From Glossina fuscipes (Eukaryota; Arthropoda; Insecta; Diptera; Glossinidae), in contig NW_023998415.1 in assembly GCF_014805625.2 (NCBI RefSeq), positions 35,098,447 through 35,162,446 on the forward strand: DNA of 64,000 nt. Reading direction: 5' to 3'. Made by a program: the position numbers and the translations under genes. Positions 37,401 through 44,868 of the stretch are shown piece after piece. Position 1 is the first letter of the stretch; every line of letters begins with the position of its first letter. The notes beneath the pieces were generated by a model, which saw only the letters and a program-made list of their open reading frames with translations, was not told where the DNA came from and ran no database searches.

Positions 37401-38628
37401 CTAGGCAAAGTAGAGATTTACGTAAATATAGCGAAGCTACTACATTAAAATTAACGAGTTCTCACTTTAACATAGAAGATAAACTTAAGAACGTTAAGAG
37501 GAACCAAAACGTAAATTCTGAAAATATTCAGTCAGTTTTAACTAATGTGAGTTTTTTCAAAAACAGACAAACGAAATAAATATTTTCATTGATTTTCTTA
37601 TATAATACTAGGGTTGCTATTCCTCAGCGAACAGTGTCGTCAGTACGGCCACAATACGGAGTACAACGAATCCGAAAGCAAATAAAGATAAACAGAATCG
37701 TAAAAAGTTGCTAACACGTCCTGGTTCCGAATTTTCTTTGGGTAATCCCGAAGATTTTGAATTGGACTATTATGATTATAATGTGACAAATGCGGGTTCG
37801 GTTCCCGGATCATATTTAGGTATGGATCCGGCTTATTTAATATGGGTACCACCCTTTGATGAGATAAGTACCCCGGATCGTGAAGACGCGGACAAAACAC
37901 CACGACCCGGCGATTGCAATGCCACGTTCGATGAGACCCAGCCTTTATATGAAGAAATAAAAATGCCAAAGTATTCACATTACTTAAGTCCTCATAGTAA
38001 TACAGATTCTAGTAACAATACCACCAATACGACACCCACCTCTGAGGAAATCTCACCGTTGAATAGTAATTTTCAGTCAAAAGCCACCACGCCCAGTGAA
38101 ACAGATTTAAAAAATTCTTTCATAAGGAAAGTAATATCTGCGAGTTCAACCACAAATCCCACGAAATCGATAAGTCCTTACCTTGCGCGGAAGCGAAAGA
38201 GACAAGAAAAGCAACAATCAAAGTCAACTTTGGCGTTACAAAACCATCCCAATAAAGACAGCATAGCATTGCAGGAACTTAATGCTACTAAATCAGCCCG
38301 AAATGTAAGCGAAACAAGCGAACAAAAGCCCATAAGCAGCAATAGTTCTTTAATCTCGGTATTAGAAACGGAATCCATGAATGGTTCATATATAGAGAAG
38401 GAAACATCGGTAGTTAAGTCACCCAGTGACTTGCAACAACGATTAGCCTTGGATGATATACAATACGCTGATGAAAGTGAAAGCGATCACGATAGTCATT
38501 CTACGGAAAGAAATCTAACAGCAAAAGAACGCCTAAAAGAAGAATGCCAACTCTTAAGAAATTTAAAGAAAGTAAGTACCGCAATAGCGGTAAAAAAAGC
38601 TCAAACATTTAATAAAAAAAAAATTTAA
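10414..38628 (+). CDS. TSP1/CUB single-pass membrane protein, THSD1-like (8 coding exons)
   Basis: Proposed CDS: 10414-10786, 14254-15615, 17497-17627, 23404-23634, 36131-36659, 36730-37015, 37147-37546, 37612-38628, joined in frame (4329 nt, 1442 aa). Every internal junction has GT/AG ends and matching phase. Order: cytosolic or leader region 1-108, hydrophobic segment 109-123, ectodomain ~125-854, transmembrane helix ~855-875, Ser/Thr-rich acidic tail 876-1442. The ectodomain holds a Cys-poor beta-rich region, a module ending just before the TSP1 repeat (~579-622, WGPWSEW and CSTSC), and a CUB-like stretch (~660-840, with YIKVRDG). The module-TSP1-TM-long tail order recalls vertebrate THSD1, a talin-linked adhesion receptor; that comparison is from memory and the CUB-like part is extra. 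Introns range from 65 nt to 12.5 kb and two host other genes. Least certain are the exon 1-2 link and the 3' end. Function in flies unknown to me. Confidence 0.85.
10609..10640 (+). repeat. ACA/AAC microsatellite coding for poly-Thr
   Basis: An (ACA)n run lies inside exon 1 and gives about nine consecutive Thr residues flanked by Ile. It is likely length-polymorphic and sits in the poorly conserved leader, before the hydrophobic segment. Confidence 0.8.
11220..11630 (-). repeat. DINE-1-like element, decayed
   Basis: Reverse-orientation copy with the GTCGAAAAATTGAGTCGATC and TCATTAAGTGAATG blocks, CCGTCTATTCGTCTTGAATA, and a TATA-rich end. It lies in intron 1 of the TSP1/CUB gene. Confidence 0.5.
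12360..12720 (+). repeat. DINE-1-like element, decayed
   Basis: Contains GTCCGTCCTTCCGTCGGTGT, CACGCGTCTTGGTACTGAAA and ATCGGTCGAAGA blocks shared with the copies at 2910 and 18020. Confidence 0.5.
14254..15615 (+). CDS. Exon 2 of TSP1/CUB membrane protein (ectodomain)
   Basis: 454 codons of ectodomain: a Thr-rich linker, then beta-rich sequence with scattered Cys. The final ~90 residues (from the PGCILEQGD motif to the Cys just before the TSP1 exon) resemble the pre-TSP1 module of THSD1. No AG occurs between the pyrimidine tract at ~14095-14135 and 14252-14253, so scanning would choose 14254; an AG giving 14320 is also in phase. The donor is GTAAGT at 15616. Several NxS/T sequons are present. 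Confidence 0.85.
15616..17496 (+). other. Intron 2 of TSP1/CUB gene
   Basis: 1.9 kb, AT-rich, with several AT microsatellites (16098, 16315, 17211). No other feature seen. Confidence 0.8.
17211..17242. repeat. (AT)n microsatellite
   Basis: Pure AT run about 250 bp upstream of the TSP1 exon, inside intron 2. Confidence 0.9.
17497..17627 (+). CDS. Exon 3 of TSP1/CUB membrane protein (thrombospondin type-1 repeat)
   Basis: Acceptor TTTTAG at 17491-17496 and donor GTGAGT at 17628. It encodes the WxxWxxW ladder (GGWGPWSEWTPC) and CSTSC, matching the C-mannosylation and O-fucosylation motifs of TSP1 repeats, then an Arg-rich strand RNRYRFC and a final FCE. It continues in phase 0 into the next exon, which supplies the remaining TSP1 cysteines (EKCG). 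Sequence upstream in the same reading frame (17400-17496) is intronic. Confidence 0.93.
17850..18850. repeat. Cluster of two or three DINE-1-like elements
   Basis: TATACCCATCACGGAACGAT at 18020 starts one copy. CTTGCACGTAGGTTG-type blocks occur twice (18240 and 18397). AACGGTGATCGGTATAAAAAG at ~18802 is an opposite-oriented terminus. A poly-A run lies at 17874-17894. Confidence 0.55.
20041..20150 (+). repeat. tRNA-derived SINE-like fragment
   Basis: A-box-like TAGCCGCGTAGG at 20088-20099 (11 of 12 to TRGCNNARYNGG) and B-box-like GGATTCAAATC at 20122-20132, 34 nt apart, as in a tRNA. CCAACTCAATGGTCGTGG lies between them, typical of insect tRNA-derived SINE heads. It lies upstream of the nested CFAP157-like gene. 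Confidence 0.5.
20948..20977 (+). promoter_or_regulatory. Possible core promoter of the nested CFAP157-like gene
   Basis: TATAAG at 20948-20953 is followed by an arthropod initiator TCAGTC with its A at 20972, 157 nt before the ATG. The TATA-to-initiator spacing (24) is shorter than usual, so this is tentative. Confidence 0.25.
21129..22931 (+). CDS. CFAP157-family coiled-coil protein, intronless, nested in an intron
   Basis: 600-residue protein from ATG at 21129 to TAG at 22929-22931. A Lys/Gly-rich N terminus (MATKGKGDKGKKKKG) precedes almost continuous coiled coil to ~residue 390, then a low-complexity acidic, Ser-rich C terminus. The block around residues 130-215 (LNGKLNSLDEFRIQRD, then a stretch with two conserved Glu-Lys turns and RRLIRENIAL) and the later YRPGGMGFLPK (about 428-438) parallel human CFAP157 (YQPGDLGLVP), recalled from memory. 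CFAP157 is a ciliary/flagellar basal-body-associated protein needed for sperm tail shape in mouse, so male germline expression is likely. The gene lies between exons 3 and 4 of the TSP1/CUB gene, same strand. Reading could extend upstream only from a TTG (21102), which I reject as a start. No frameshift seen. Confidence 0.85.
   Translation: MATKGKGDKGKKKKGEKAKDKLSQVDKTFYELTITDLNKKLARLRAHVNSLDDTNVTLTEKLRNMEEDRVDIAAHLERSLAARDDTILELEENLSEMTKVRNSEKQESAEHIKDLEVKYKAMRNQLTSEIKLLNGKLNSLDEFRIQRDHLLSKYDDQEQELKEKDRLHQEIIYNMEQKAVVEKDALKKEVEAKLLQVSEDFTRSSEIRNAGYTRRLIRENIALQKEIEVLVVAQIRMHRDLEEQLQDRKEMAEQCASLDQLKTQLIYSSQNKVNIIEKLTKRYESLKGKYTEALRYRALYENIMKRDVCDRFNYHDASKKLRTLGQKFEKLKTEKNHLLAIHKQHNYEIVRLKKVLEQIKISVTTAILCQKEREKHKPSPVTSKKDEMTEHELTRQGLLSELIEIISSHMEWYAPTPSVLSLSRSQSSIYRPGGMGFLPKVASSLMEMFKQEAQDVTSVAIMSGDFKLQSQASKIIPKARTSDVGSIVDVELGSTLYVSSSHEDLDVIQPEEEPDDMGEESSSDEYQPSETKAEGADEIKEGEETIDHKATPAMTSSKVDIEEEGQSALSKATRMSTKRSTTAGIPLTTEDDAFEINLFY
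23404..23634 (+). CDS. Exon 4 of TSP1/CUB membrane protein (end of TSP1, start of CUB-like region)
   Basis: Acceptor TTTTTCTGCAG directly before 23404 and donor GTAAAT at 23635; 77 codons, phase 0 at both ends. It finishes the TSP1 repeat (SVQTEKC) and holds a Cys cluster (CRCGCIV) and an R-I-I-A-G-A-T-x-S-C-P-G stretch that looks like the first strands of a CUB fold. Confidence 0.9.
24330..25145. repeat. Pair of DINE-1-like elements in inverted arrangement
   Basis: Opens with GTACCCATCACCGTTATCCT (~24336) and closes with CCTTCGGTATTGGGTATAAA (~25118). Internal blocks match the 18 kb cluster. CCAGATGG is tandemly repeated at 24561-24584. Confidence 0.5.
25427..25479. repeat. (GA)n microsatellite
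   Basis: Almost pure GA run in intron 4 of the TSP1/CUB gene. The Ser-Leu open frame read across it on the minus strand is not a gene. Confidence 0.9.
26640..27270 (-). pseudogene. mariner (irritans-type) transposase relic with internal deletion
   Basis: Minus-strand fragments appear in transposase order. From ~27230 come AKTFRMFQRPF and VEDEERPGRSSTLTDES (N-terminal region). Then, after a gap, ALDLAPCGF, LFPKLEKPFQGQRFDSIKE, and DWDYFESGEMDFE close to 26660 (C-terminal end with the last catalytic-Asp context). Most of the central catalytic region is lost, and stops and frameshifts occur. Confidence 0.75.
27930..28345 (-). repeat. DINE-1-like element, partial
   Basis: Reverse copy: TAGTGTTCGTCCTTGGTCTA, CATCAAAATATTTCG and GAGCACAAGAATTTATGGGC match the reverse complement of the core of the 30.3 kb copy. 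Confidence 0.5.
28346..29006 (+). repeat. DINE-1-like element with decayed 3' end
   Basis: Starts with GGGTACAGGGTAAGTTGTGG, has TGTCCGTCCGTCTGATGTCT at ~28469 and CGCTATTGAAAATGG at ~28530, and ends TCGGCCTTGCGCTACTGCAG then TGTTCTTACTTG (28971-29002), a degraded form of the family's 3' hairpin. Confidence 0.65.
28941..29358 (-). pseudogene. mariner (cecropia-like) transposase N-terminal relic
   Basis: From 29358: KVHIRYVMLWEFKQCNSAKA and SEFGEGLITDRAVRNWFVKF then RSGDTTLKGGP, the first helix-turn-helix of a mariner transposase. After frame changes come NPRQSTNGIAKNLNTSQSTI (second HTH). The catalytic D,D34D part is absent. Its lower end abuts the 3' end of a DINE-1-like element at ~29006. 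Confidence 0.75.
30285..30952 (+). repeat. Best-preserved DINE-1-like element, with internal duplication
   Basis: Runs from TATACCCTACATCAGTTATG to a 3' hairpin GTCGGCCTTACCCGAC (30918-30933) followed by TATAGTGTTCTTG. The Drosophila DINE-1 3' end (recalled) has the same layout: TAGTCGGGGAACTCGACTAT then AGCGTTCTCTCTTG. It contains a 118-bp tandem duplication. Confidence 0.7.
30332..30567 (+). repeat. 118-bp near-perfect tandem duplication
   Basis: Copies 30332-30449 and 30450-30567 differ at only about two positions that I could see (CCCGTCC/CCCATCC and GATCACA/GATCATA). The unit runs from CACTTGTTATCAAAGCTTGC to GAAATTTAGTG. Confidence 0.9.
31729..32325 (-). CDS. Secreted chitin-binding protein with two CBM14 (peritrophin-A) domains
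   Basis: Two exons: 32325-32257 (signal peptide, MNILLRVICCFLLIEGLQS, then QEDQ) and 32193-31729, joined in phase 0 across a 63-nt intron with GTGAAT...TTTTAG ends; 177 aa. Domain 1 has the full CBM14 cysteine set at residues 37, 51, 57, 67, 80 and 88 (spacings 13-5-9-12-7) with the aromatic residues expected for chitin binding. A ~40-residue linker leads to domain 2 (about 130-175), which also has six Cys plus extra Cys in its lead-in (CQLCNDLC). The family lines peritrophic matrix, trachea or cuticle and binds chitin. It sits antisense inside the 12.5-kb intron 4 of the TSP1/CUB gene. Small size and two domains suggest a peritrophin-like or developmental matrix protein; the exact orthologue is not recognised. 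Confidence 0.9.
32374..32407 (-). promoter_or_regulatory. TATA box plus initiator of the CBM14 gene
   Basis: On the minus strand TATAAAA occupies 32407-32401 (within GTATAAAAGG) and an initiator-like ACAGTT has its A at 32374, 33 nt downstream. The predicted 5' UTR is about 48 nt before the ATG at 32325. Both the motif and spacing match fly TATA promoters. Confidence 0.6.
34451..34482. repeat. (AT)n microsatellite
   Basis: Pure AT run in intron 4 of the TSP1/CUB gene. Another of similar size is at 55390-55425 in rdgC. Confidence 0.9.
34800..35580 (-). repeat. DINE-1-like element, reverse orientation
   Basis: The 3' hairpin GTCGGGTAAGGCCGA sits at 34814-34828 next to AAGAACATTAT. The core has CAGACGGACAGATGGACAGA, and the 5' terminus is near 35550 (TATACCCTTTACAATAAGCG read on +). 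Confidence 0.65.
36131..36659 (+). CDS. Exon 5 of TSP1/CUB membrane protein (CUB-like region and transmembrane helix)
   Basis: Acceptor ACATTTTCAG before 36131. It opens with DGEEYISMELNFLRLPC and TQYIKVRDGPSL, the typical centre of a CUB domain (hydrophobic strands, then the Y-x-x-V-R-D-G turn), followed by LLLEFFAGE and a Cys-containing strand. It ends with the hydrophobic helix VSAIIFASIIILISALLG. The donor is the weak GTGGGC at 36660; the small intron after it is 70 nt. The split Gly codon matches the next exon. Confidence 0.9.
36730..37015 (+). CDS. Exon 6 of TSP1/CUB membrane protein (juxtamembrane tail)
   Basis: Acceptor TCTCTCTAG before 36730 and donor GTGAGT at 37016. It begins GAQYVLRYRKYHLAVARSR, a basic stop-transfer segment directly after the helix of exon 5, which fixes the topology as cytoplasmic C terminus. 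The rest is Arg/Ser-rich with possible basophilic kinase sites. Confidence 0.9.
37147..37546 (+). CDS. Exon 7 of TSP1/CUB membrane protein (cytoplasmic tail)
   Basis: Acceptor TTTTTACAAG before 37147 and donor GTGAGT at 37547. It encodes an acidic and Ser-rich tail segment (EGDDEENVHSCG, SSGMSSICYSPSRQS) with no recognisable domain. The split Cys codon matches exon 6 and the end is phase 0. Confidence 0.88.
37612..38628 (+). CDS. Exon 8 of TSP1/CUB membrane protein (tail and stop)
   Basis: Acceptor TATAATACTAG before 37612, after a 65-nt intron. It encodes a disordered tail with a Tyr/Asp-rich motif (ELDYYDYNV), a hydrophobic island (DPAYLIWVPPFDEI) that is a candidate binding motif, and many Ser/Thr/Asn. 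The ORF stops at 38626-38628 after a Lys-rich end. A consensus donor GTAAGT at 38572 lies in frame, so the true C terminus may be on an unseen exon. Confidence 0.82.
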   Translation, partial: GCYSSANSVVSTATIRSTTNPKANKDKQNRKKLLTRPGSEFSLGNPEDFELDYYDYNVTNAGSVPGSYLGMDPAYLIWVPPFDEISTPDREDADKTPRPGDCNATFDETQPLYEEIKMPKYSHYLSPHSNTDSSNNTTNTTPTSEEISPLNSNFQSKATTPSETDLKNSFIRKVISASSTTNPTKSISPYLARKRKRQEKQQSKSTLALQNHPNKDSIALQELNATKSARNVSETSEQKPISSNSSLISVLETESMNGSYIEKETSVVKSPSDLQQRLALDDIQYADESESDHDSHSTERNLTAKERLKEECQLLRNLKKVSTAIAVKKAQTFNKKKI

Positions 38629-38632
38629 ATTA

Positions 38633-38669
<37 letters not shown>

Positions 38670-38816
38670 CAAAACAAAAACAAAAACTTATATCAAATTT
38701 ATAAATAGAAATACTTATACATACGTATAGATCCACTTAAGTAAGACATTACATTTCTCTGATTTTGACCGTTTTATAAGACGAGCAGAACATTGTACTA
38801 AATAAAATGGAATCGC
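38629..38816 (+). other. Probable 3' UTR with poly-A tract and AATAAA
   Basis: The stop codon is followed by an A-run (about 38635-38667), which could be a retroposed tail or simple repeat, and by AATAAA at 38811-38816, the first clear polyadenylation signal on this strand. The UTR could extend further. Confidence 0.45.
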
Positions 38817-40854
38817 TCACACCTCCCCACATATCTACGGTTATTTAAAAAACCGTACCTTAGAACTTAAAGTAGTCTAGAAACGACACCTTTTCCAAAA
38901 AAAGAAAAACAAAAAAAAAAAAAAACGAGCAAACGCAGTCACGTACAACTTTTGGAGACTCGCATTTTCGGCGAAATTGCCTCTATTAAGGGAACGCCCA
39001 TAATCTTTTTAATAACTTTAAAAAAAAAGGATTTTTTTTGTTTTTCTTTTTTTAATCTTAATGTGACGGCAACTAACTTTTTGTAATGAAAGCATAAATT
39101 TTATAAACTGCACTTATGGGTAAAAAGTCCAGGTGCGCATTACATTGTCAATACCTTTATTTTAGTACTTTAACAGACTTGAAGCTAATGGAGTCACTTA
39201 AGTTACAAGTGAGGACATTTACTTCACCATAATGCAAATCACGAAATATCCACTACCTCGTATGCATTTTTGATAATTTAACGGGAGCTGATCGGGATTT
39301 TTTATTATTTTTTTTTTATTCTCAAGGCTTTTATTGGCTCTAATCAACACTTTAGCCGTATAGCCGTCGTAATATTCATCAGTATAGATCGTTACTTTAA
39401 ATTTTCCGAAATAACTTTGGATTTTGGATTTTTACATGAGTGTCACACGGGATATGTGAACATAATTTACATATATATATAATCAAAGCATCAGTTTTTT
39501 GTGTTAAGTTTTTGACGTTTTTGAGAATCGAAAGAATAGAAGAGCGACGAAAATGGGTCAGAATATTGCACTGTTTGTAAGATTATTAGTTAGTATGATT
39601 TCTGATATGAATTTCTTTGTATTTTAAATGGAATGATAATAATAAATTACTATTATCCTTTGATAAGTGTAAAAATGTGGGCAATTAAAAATGTTGGAAG
39701 TTTAGTAACTACTTAAAGCAAGTTCTGTTCCCATTTTTTTTTTTTTTTTTTTTGTTTTTTTTTTTTTTTACATATATATAATAAATTTGGCCGTGCACCG
39801 TAAAATATTATGTAAGAAGCTGTGAATTATCTAACCTAACCTAAGCATTTGAATCTAGTCATCAGTTATTAACATATAAAATTAAATGAAATTTCTCTAC
39901 TTTATATTTTTAATACCACTCGTAGAGGTTTCCCACTAAATTGTACTTTTCTTGAAAAATAAAAATTTATAATAATAATAATAATAATGATAATAATAAT
40001 AATAAAATAATAAAAACGTTATTCAACTCTGTACCTCTTTCCGAACAATTCAAAGATCTCTTTATCATATATATATATATATATAAATATATATGTGCAT
40101 ATATAAAAAATTACATATAAACATATATACTCAATTAATATTTTAAAACATTAATGAACTTAACTACCACCAACAACAATTGAATATCATTTTCCAAAAA
40201 GATTTCCAACACACACACACATACAGTGTAAAGTAGATTTTAATAAATATGTTTTAAGTAATTTTAAATTAATCGTTCATTTTATAAAGTCGCTTAGTGT
40301 TTTCTTAAAACACAAAATCTGAATAATTTTATTCAGATAAATCACAAAAACAGGCAGCTTAACACGTCCACGAAAGCGAACAACAATTTCAGTGAGCTGT
40401 AAAAGCAAATAAGCATTTTTTTGTTTGTTAATTAATTGACAGAATTATGTTGCGAGGGTACACTTAGAATATTATTTTACATAGAACACACAATGAATGC
40501 TATAACATTCTAGATAATGCGTATAAAGTTTTTCATTTTCAATTATTATTAAATATAAAAAATATTATATGATATTAAATATAAAAAAAATAATTGGCTT
40601 GAGAATTTGGATGGTATAGGGTTCACACGACATTTCGTATCATAATGAAAATGAATGATATAGCATTTATGATCGCGAACGTGTTAATAAATTACAATCA
40701 TTTTGTTATCAAAATTATTTGAATTAAAATTTGAACGAGGCCTTATGTACAATTTATTAAGTTCGACATTCTATATATTTCCCTTCACTGCAAATTTATT
40801 TATTCAAATTCTAGTCAATTTTTATTTTAATTTTAATTTTTTTTTTTTTTTGTT

Positions 40855-41245
40855 CTTTATACTCTACACTGCCCTATACCAAAAGGGTATATTAGGTTTA
40901 TGCGGATGTATGCAAAACCGAAAAGAACTTGAGATAGACCCATGTTTATTACGCTAATCGATTCACAATCACTTTGTAAATCTAAATCTAAGCTTATCTG
41001 TCCGTCTGTCCGTCTGTCCGTTTCGTTTGCAACCCATAGGTCGTAAGTTTAATTTTATAGAATTTGATCCCAAATTTTGGCCCAAGGACGATCGCTGTTA
41101 AAAATATTTCAGATCGTATCACTTGGTCGACCCCGCCCCGTCTAAAGACTCATTTTGAAAAGTTCTTATATGAATAAAAATAATAGTAAAAGTAGTGTAG
41201 GGTATTTAATGGTGGGCCGTGGCTTACTATAGTGTTCGCGATTGC
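40855..41245 (+). repeat. DINE-1-like element, internally deleted
   Basis: From TATACTCTACACTGCCCTAT through GTCCGTCTGTCCGTCTGTCC (~41000) to GGTATTTAATGGTGGGCCGT then ACTATAGTGTTC (~41230). It is about 390 bp, shorter than the 670-bp copy at 30.3 kb. Confidence 0.6.
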
Positions 41246-42129
41246 TTTTTTGTTTTCCTTTTTAATATAATTAAACTTTAGAAAGTAGTAAAAAATTATG
41301 ATAAACAATATTTTTTTTATTTTTTTTTTCTTGGACTTTGCAATATTTACTTAATTATTAATGAGTGGTTTAGGGACAAGTAACAACTGATACACAATAT
41401 ATTATGCATAATTTATATGAACAATGTTAATTTGCATTTACCATTAATTGATTAAAATTAAATTATTTAAAAATATGGTGGAAATTTTTATAAAAACTTC
41501 AACATTTTTAATTATATTGCTTGCAAGATTTTTCAAGTAGATTGTTTTATTTAAAATGAGAAATTATTCGCGAAACAAATCAAATTTTCTTTACCTTAAG
41601 TCCGATGTATATAACATTATAGTCCTTGTTTTTTTTTTTTTTTTTTTTTTTTCAAATTCTTACGTAAGTTATTATATTATATGTATACATAAATAAAATT
41701 AAGAAAAATTCTATATATAATCATATATACTTGAAACAGCATAAAAAATAACTATAAAGAAAAGGAAAGATAACAAAATTAATAAACGAAGAAAATATAT
41801 TCACATTTGAGAGAATTTGAAAATGCGAAAAAAAGTGATACCAGAATAGGGATAATATGTGAGTAAGACAAACATTGTAAGTCTTGATATTTTTTGGGTT
41901 ACGCGATCCCTAAGTTTACGAAGAAAAAGGACGAAAACGGAATAAACTTCAGAAAATATTTTCGCAAACCGAATTAATCAATTAAGGAGACTGAATATTT
42001 AAAATGTTAAAATAAAAAATATTAATCACTAAACGGAAAGTTTCAATTTTTCTTAAGCTCGTTGCATCTTCACTTGTTTATGGACGTTCTTTTAATCGCC
42101 AAATCAAATCAGTAAGAAAAAAAAGTTGA

Positions 42130-42710
42130 TTTGATTGAAAACATTTTCTTTAGCGTTCGTCCTTAGGCCAAAACACGTCAATATATCAAATTTCATCAAA
42201 ACAGATCGAAGATTGTGACTTATAAGTTGAACACAACAATAGATGGACATGTATTATAGAAGGGCAGACGGACAGACAAGCTTTTAGCTTGCAGCAGAGT
42301 CTTTTTCTGAATGAAATTATTAATAATAAAAGGTGGATCTGTCTCGAATTCTGCTTGGTGTTGCATACATCTGCACAAAGTTAAGTGAAAGTGATGCAGA
42401 TTATAAATATAAGAAAAATTGAGTAAACGAAAGTATCATCATTGTAAAAATTTAAAAAAAAGAGAAGAAAGTCCTTTCCTGCTTGATAGAGACTTTGAAT
42501 CTGCAAAAATATGGGAAAAAAAATCTTTTTCTTACTTTTCTCGGACCACCTGTACATTAAACACAAGAAAGCAGGACGGACAGACGGAATAGACAAACTT
42601 ATATCGATTCAGGAAGTGATTTCGAAAGTGGATATCTGTCAAGTTCTCCCGGGTGTTGCATACATCCGCACAAAGTTAATATACCCATGTACCGCAAATG
42701 CTGTAGCGTG
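42130..42710 (-). repeat. Two partial DINE-1-like elements
   Basis: Reverse copies with GGGCAGACGGACAGACAAGC (~42262) and GGACGGACAGACGGAATAGA (~42575). Each is followed by GTTGCATACATC[CT]GCACAAAGTTAA, the 5' part of the family. Confidence 0.6.
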
Positions 42711-44029
42711 TAAAAAGTAAAGAAATACTTGGGGGAAAAATCGTTTTCATTTGCCGTGTTTGAAGTACTTATGTTTTCTGCGTGGGCACTCAAGAGAAAA
42801 AAGAATATCTTGTAATTGAATTGAAAGAAACTTTTATTTTCTGCTAGTTGCTTCTAACTTTAGAGGGTTGGAAAGGTATTGAAGGAATCCGATCGGAGTT
42901 TCATACATGATATACATAGTAATAATATAAGCTTTAGTTAATGAATAACTATGGTCACTCTCTGCCTGCGTAGACCAACACTTAAGCTACGTCATGGTAC
43001 ACTTAGTAAAAGAAGATCTTTAACAGGGAAATTGAAGAATATTCTTGGGAATACAAATTACAAAACCTTAGAACCTTCAGAATCATTCATAAAATTATGA
43101 ATCTATATAAAGAGAAATATAAATAAAATATATGAATAAGAATAATATAAAATAATATTAATAATTTAACAATGCGGTTTATTCTCAAATATTTTACCTG
43201 AAACTGTTTTTATTTGGAATTTCCGATAGAGATATGTATCCGAATCCACTCTCATATTCTTACGCCTATGTTTCATGTTTTCCTTTAATTAACATTTTCC
43301 TATAATTTGAGATTAGAAAAGTAATTAACACAATTGACGACAACGATAATAATAATAATTTCCGTTTTCACTTTTAACGCTTTGAGCATTGCCTAAGCCG
43401 TGTGCTGTTGCCAGACTAAAAACATTTTCTTTTCCATTTTATTGTTTCATTTTAAGGCTGTTGTGATTGATAATAGTTGTCAAAAATTTAGCGGGTGAAA
43501 AATTGTAACTAAGATGCGTTCGTGCTTTGTCGATTAATAACTTTTTATACACAAGTTTGTTGCTTTTTCGATAAATTACAATAAAATATAAATTAATTAA
43601 TGCAAATTGGGGGAACTGAAAACCGAAATTTGACGATATAATTCTATTAAAGTTTTCTTCATCATCTTCTAAGAACGGTAAGTTAAACTGCTTTTTTAGC
43701 CTATGATACTTACATAGATGTGCACAAGAAATCAGGCATACAGCGCTTGAATGTGTATATATGCAAATAAATCTATTTCTAATTCCTTAACACACTAGAA
43801 AAACCTGAACATCTCCTCTAACAGAAATTGTTTCAAAAAATTTATTGGCTTTGAATTATTTTGATTTAAATTTACAGTTCGACTCAATTTTTATACTCAC
43901 CGGCGAAAAATGTTATTTGAAAATGCCGTCAAAATGTTCGTAATAAATAAAACACAACAAACATATACATATGAAAATAAGGTTCATATGCTTGCTCCTT
44001 GTTTCTCGAATGAAACTTTTTGTTTTCTT

Positions 44030-44470
44030 GTTATATCCTGCACAACTTGTGGTACTGAATTAAGGATTAAGTTAGTGCGGACGTATGGTTACACACACAG
44101 AAAGATTTAAGATAGACCCTCTTTTTATTGTACCGATCGATTTAGAATCATAATCTGAATTGACTTAAGCCTGTCTGTCCGTGAAAATTTTTGTTCGGTG
44201 CATTGAAAAATTTTCGGTTCGGATCGCTCCACTTCTTCGATGATTTTCAATGCTTCACGACGAAAATTATATCATAATAGTAATTTAATATAAAACAAAA
44301 ACTGGATCAAATTTGGACCATCTCGGCTTATTTTTTTGCATTCTACCTTAATAAAGATTGTCATGAAAATTGATCCTTTGTAGAGCAGAAAATTCGAAGT
44401 TTTAATATGCGGTGATGCAAAGTGACCCATAGTAGTAATTTCATACGAAAATAAAAATTGTCTTGCTTAT
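44030..44470 (+). repeat. DINE-1-like element, partial
   Basis: TATATCCTGCACAACTTGTG, GTGCGGACGTATGGTTACAC, GATCGATTTAGAATCATAAT and CCTGTCTGTCCGTG blocks in family order. The 3' hairpin is missing. Confidence 0.55.
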
Positions 44471-44829
44471 TACATTACTTATAAACAGCATCAATAGAAA
44501 TTTATATAGTCTATGGCGACTTGCCCATGCCCATCGTCATCCAATATTATTATGCAAGTTCTTCACCCTTTTTTTTTTTCTAAAATGAAGATTTTGGGCA
44601 CAGAAGATTGGGTCAAAGCCAAACGTAATTTGTTCATTTATTTACAAGTTATAATGGTATCACTGACGCTATTTTTGTTGTGTTCAAAATCATTGGAAAG
44701 TCCGAAGTTTGCTTGCTCTTTAAAAAGTTTTTTTTGATTGGAAAAAATACCTGTCAAACTCAGTATTATATTTATTTTTTTTCTTATACACGTGGCGGGT
44801 ACTTAGGTGTTGTTTTTGCATTTTATTTA

Positions 44830-44868
<39 letters not shown>

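Noticed and set aside
38635..38667. Poly-A as proof of a processed retrogene
   Set aside because: The upstream gene has introns with correct splice sites; the A-run is one of many simple repeats here.
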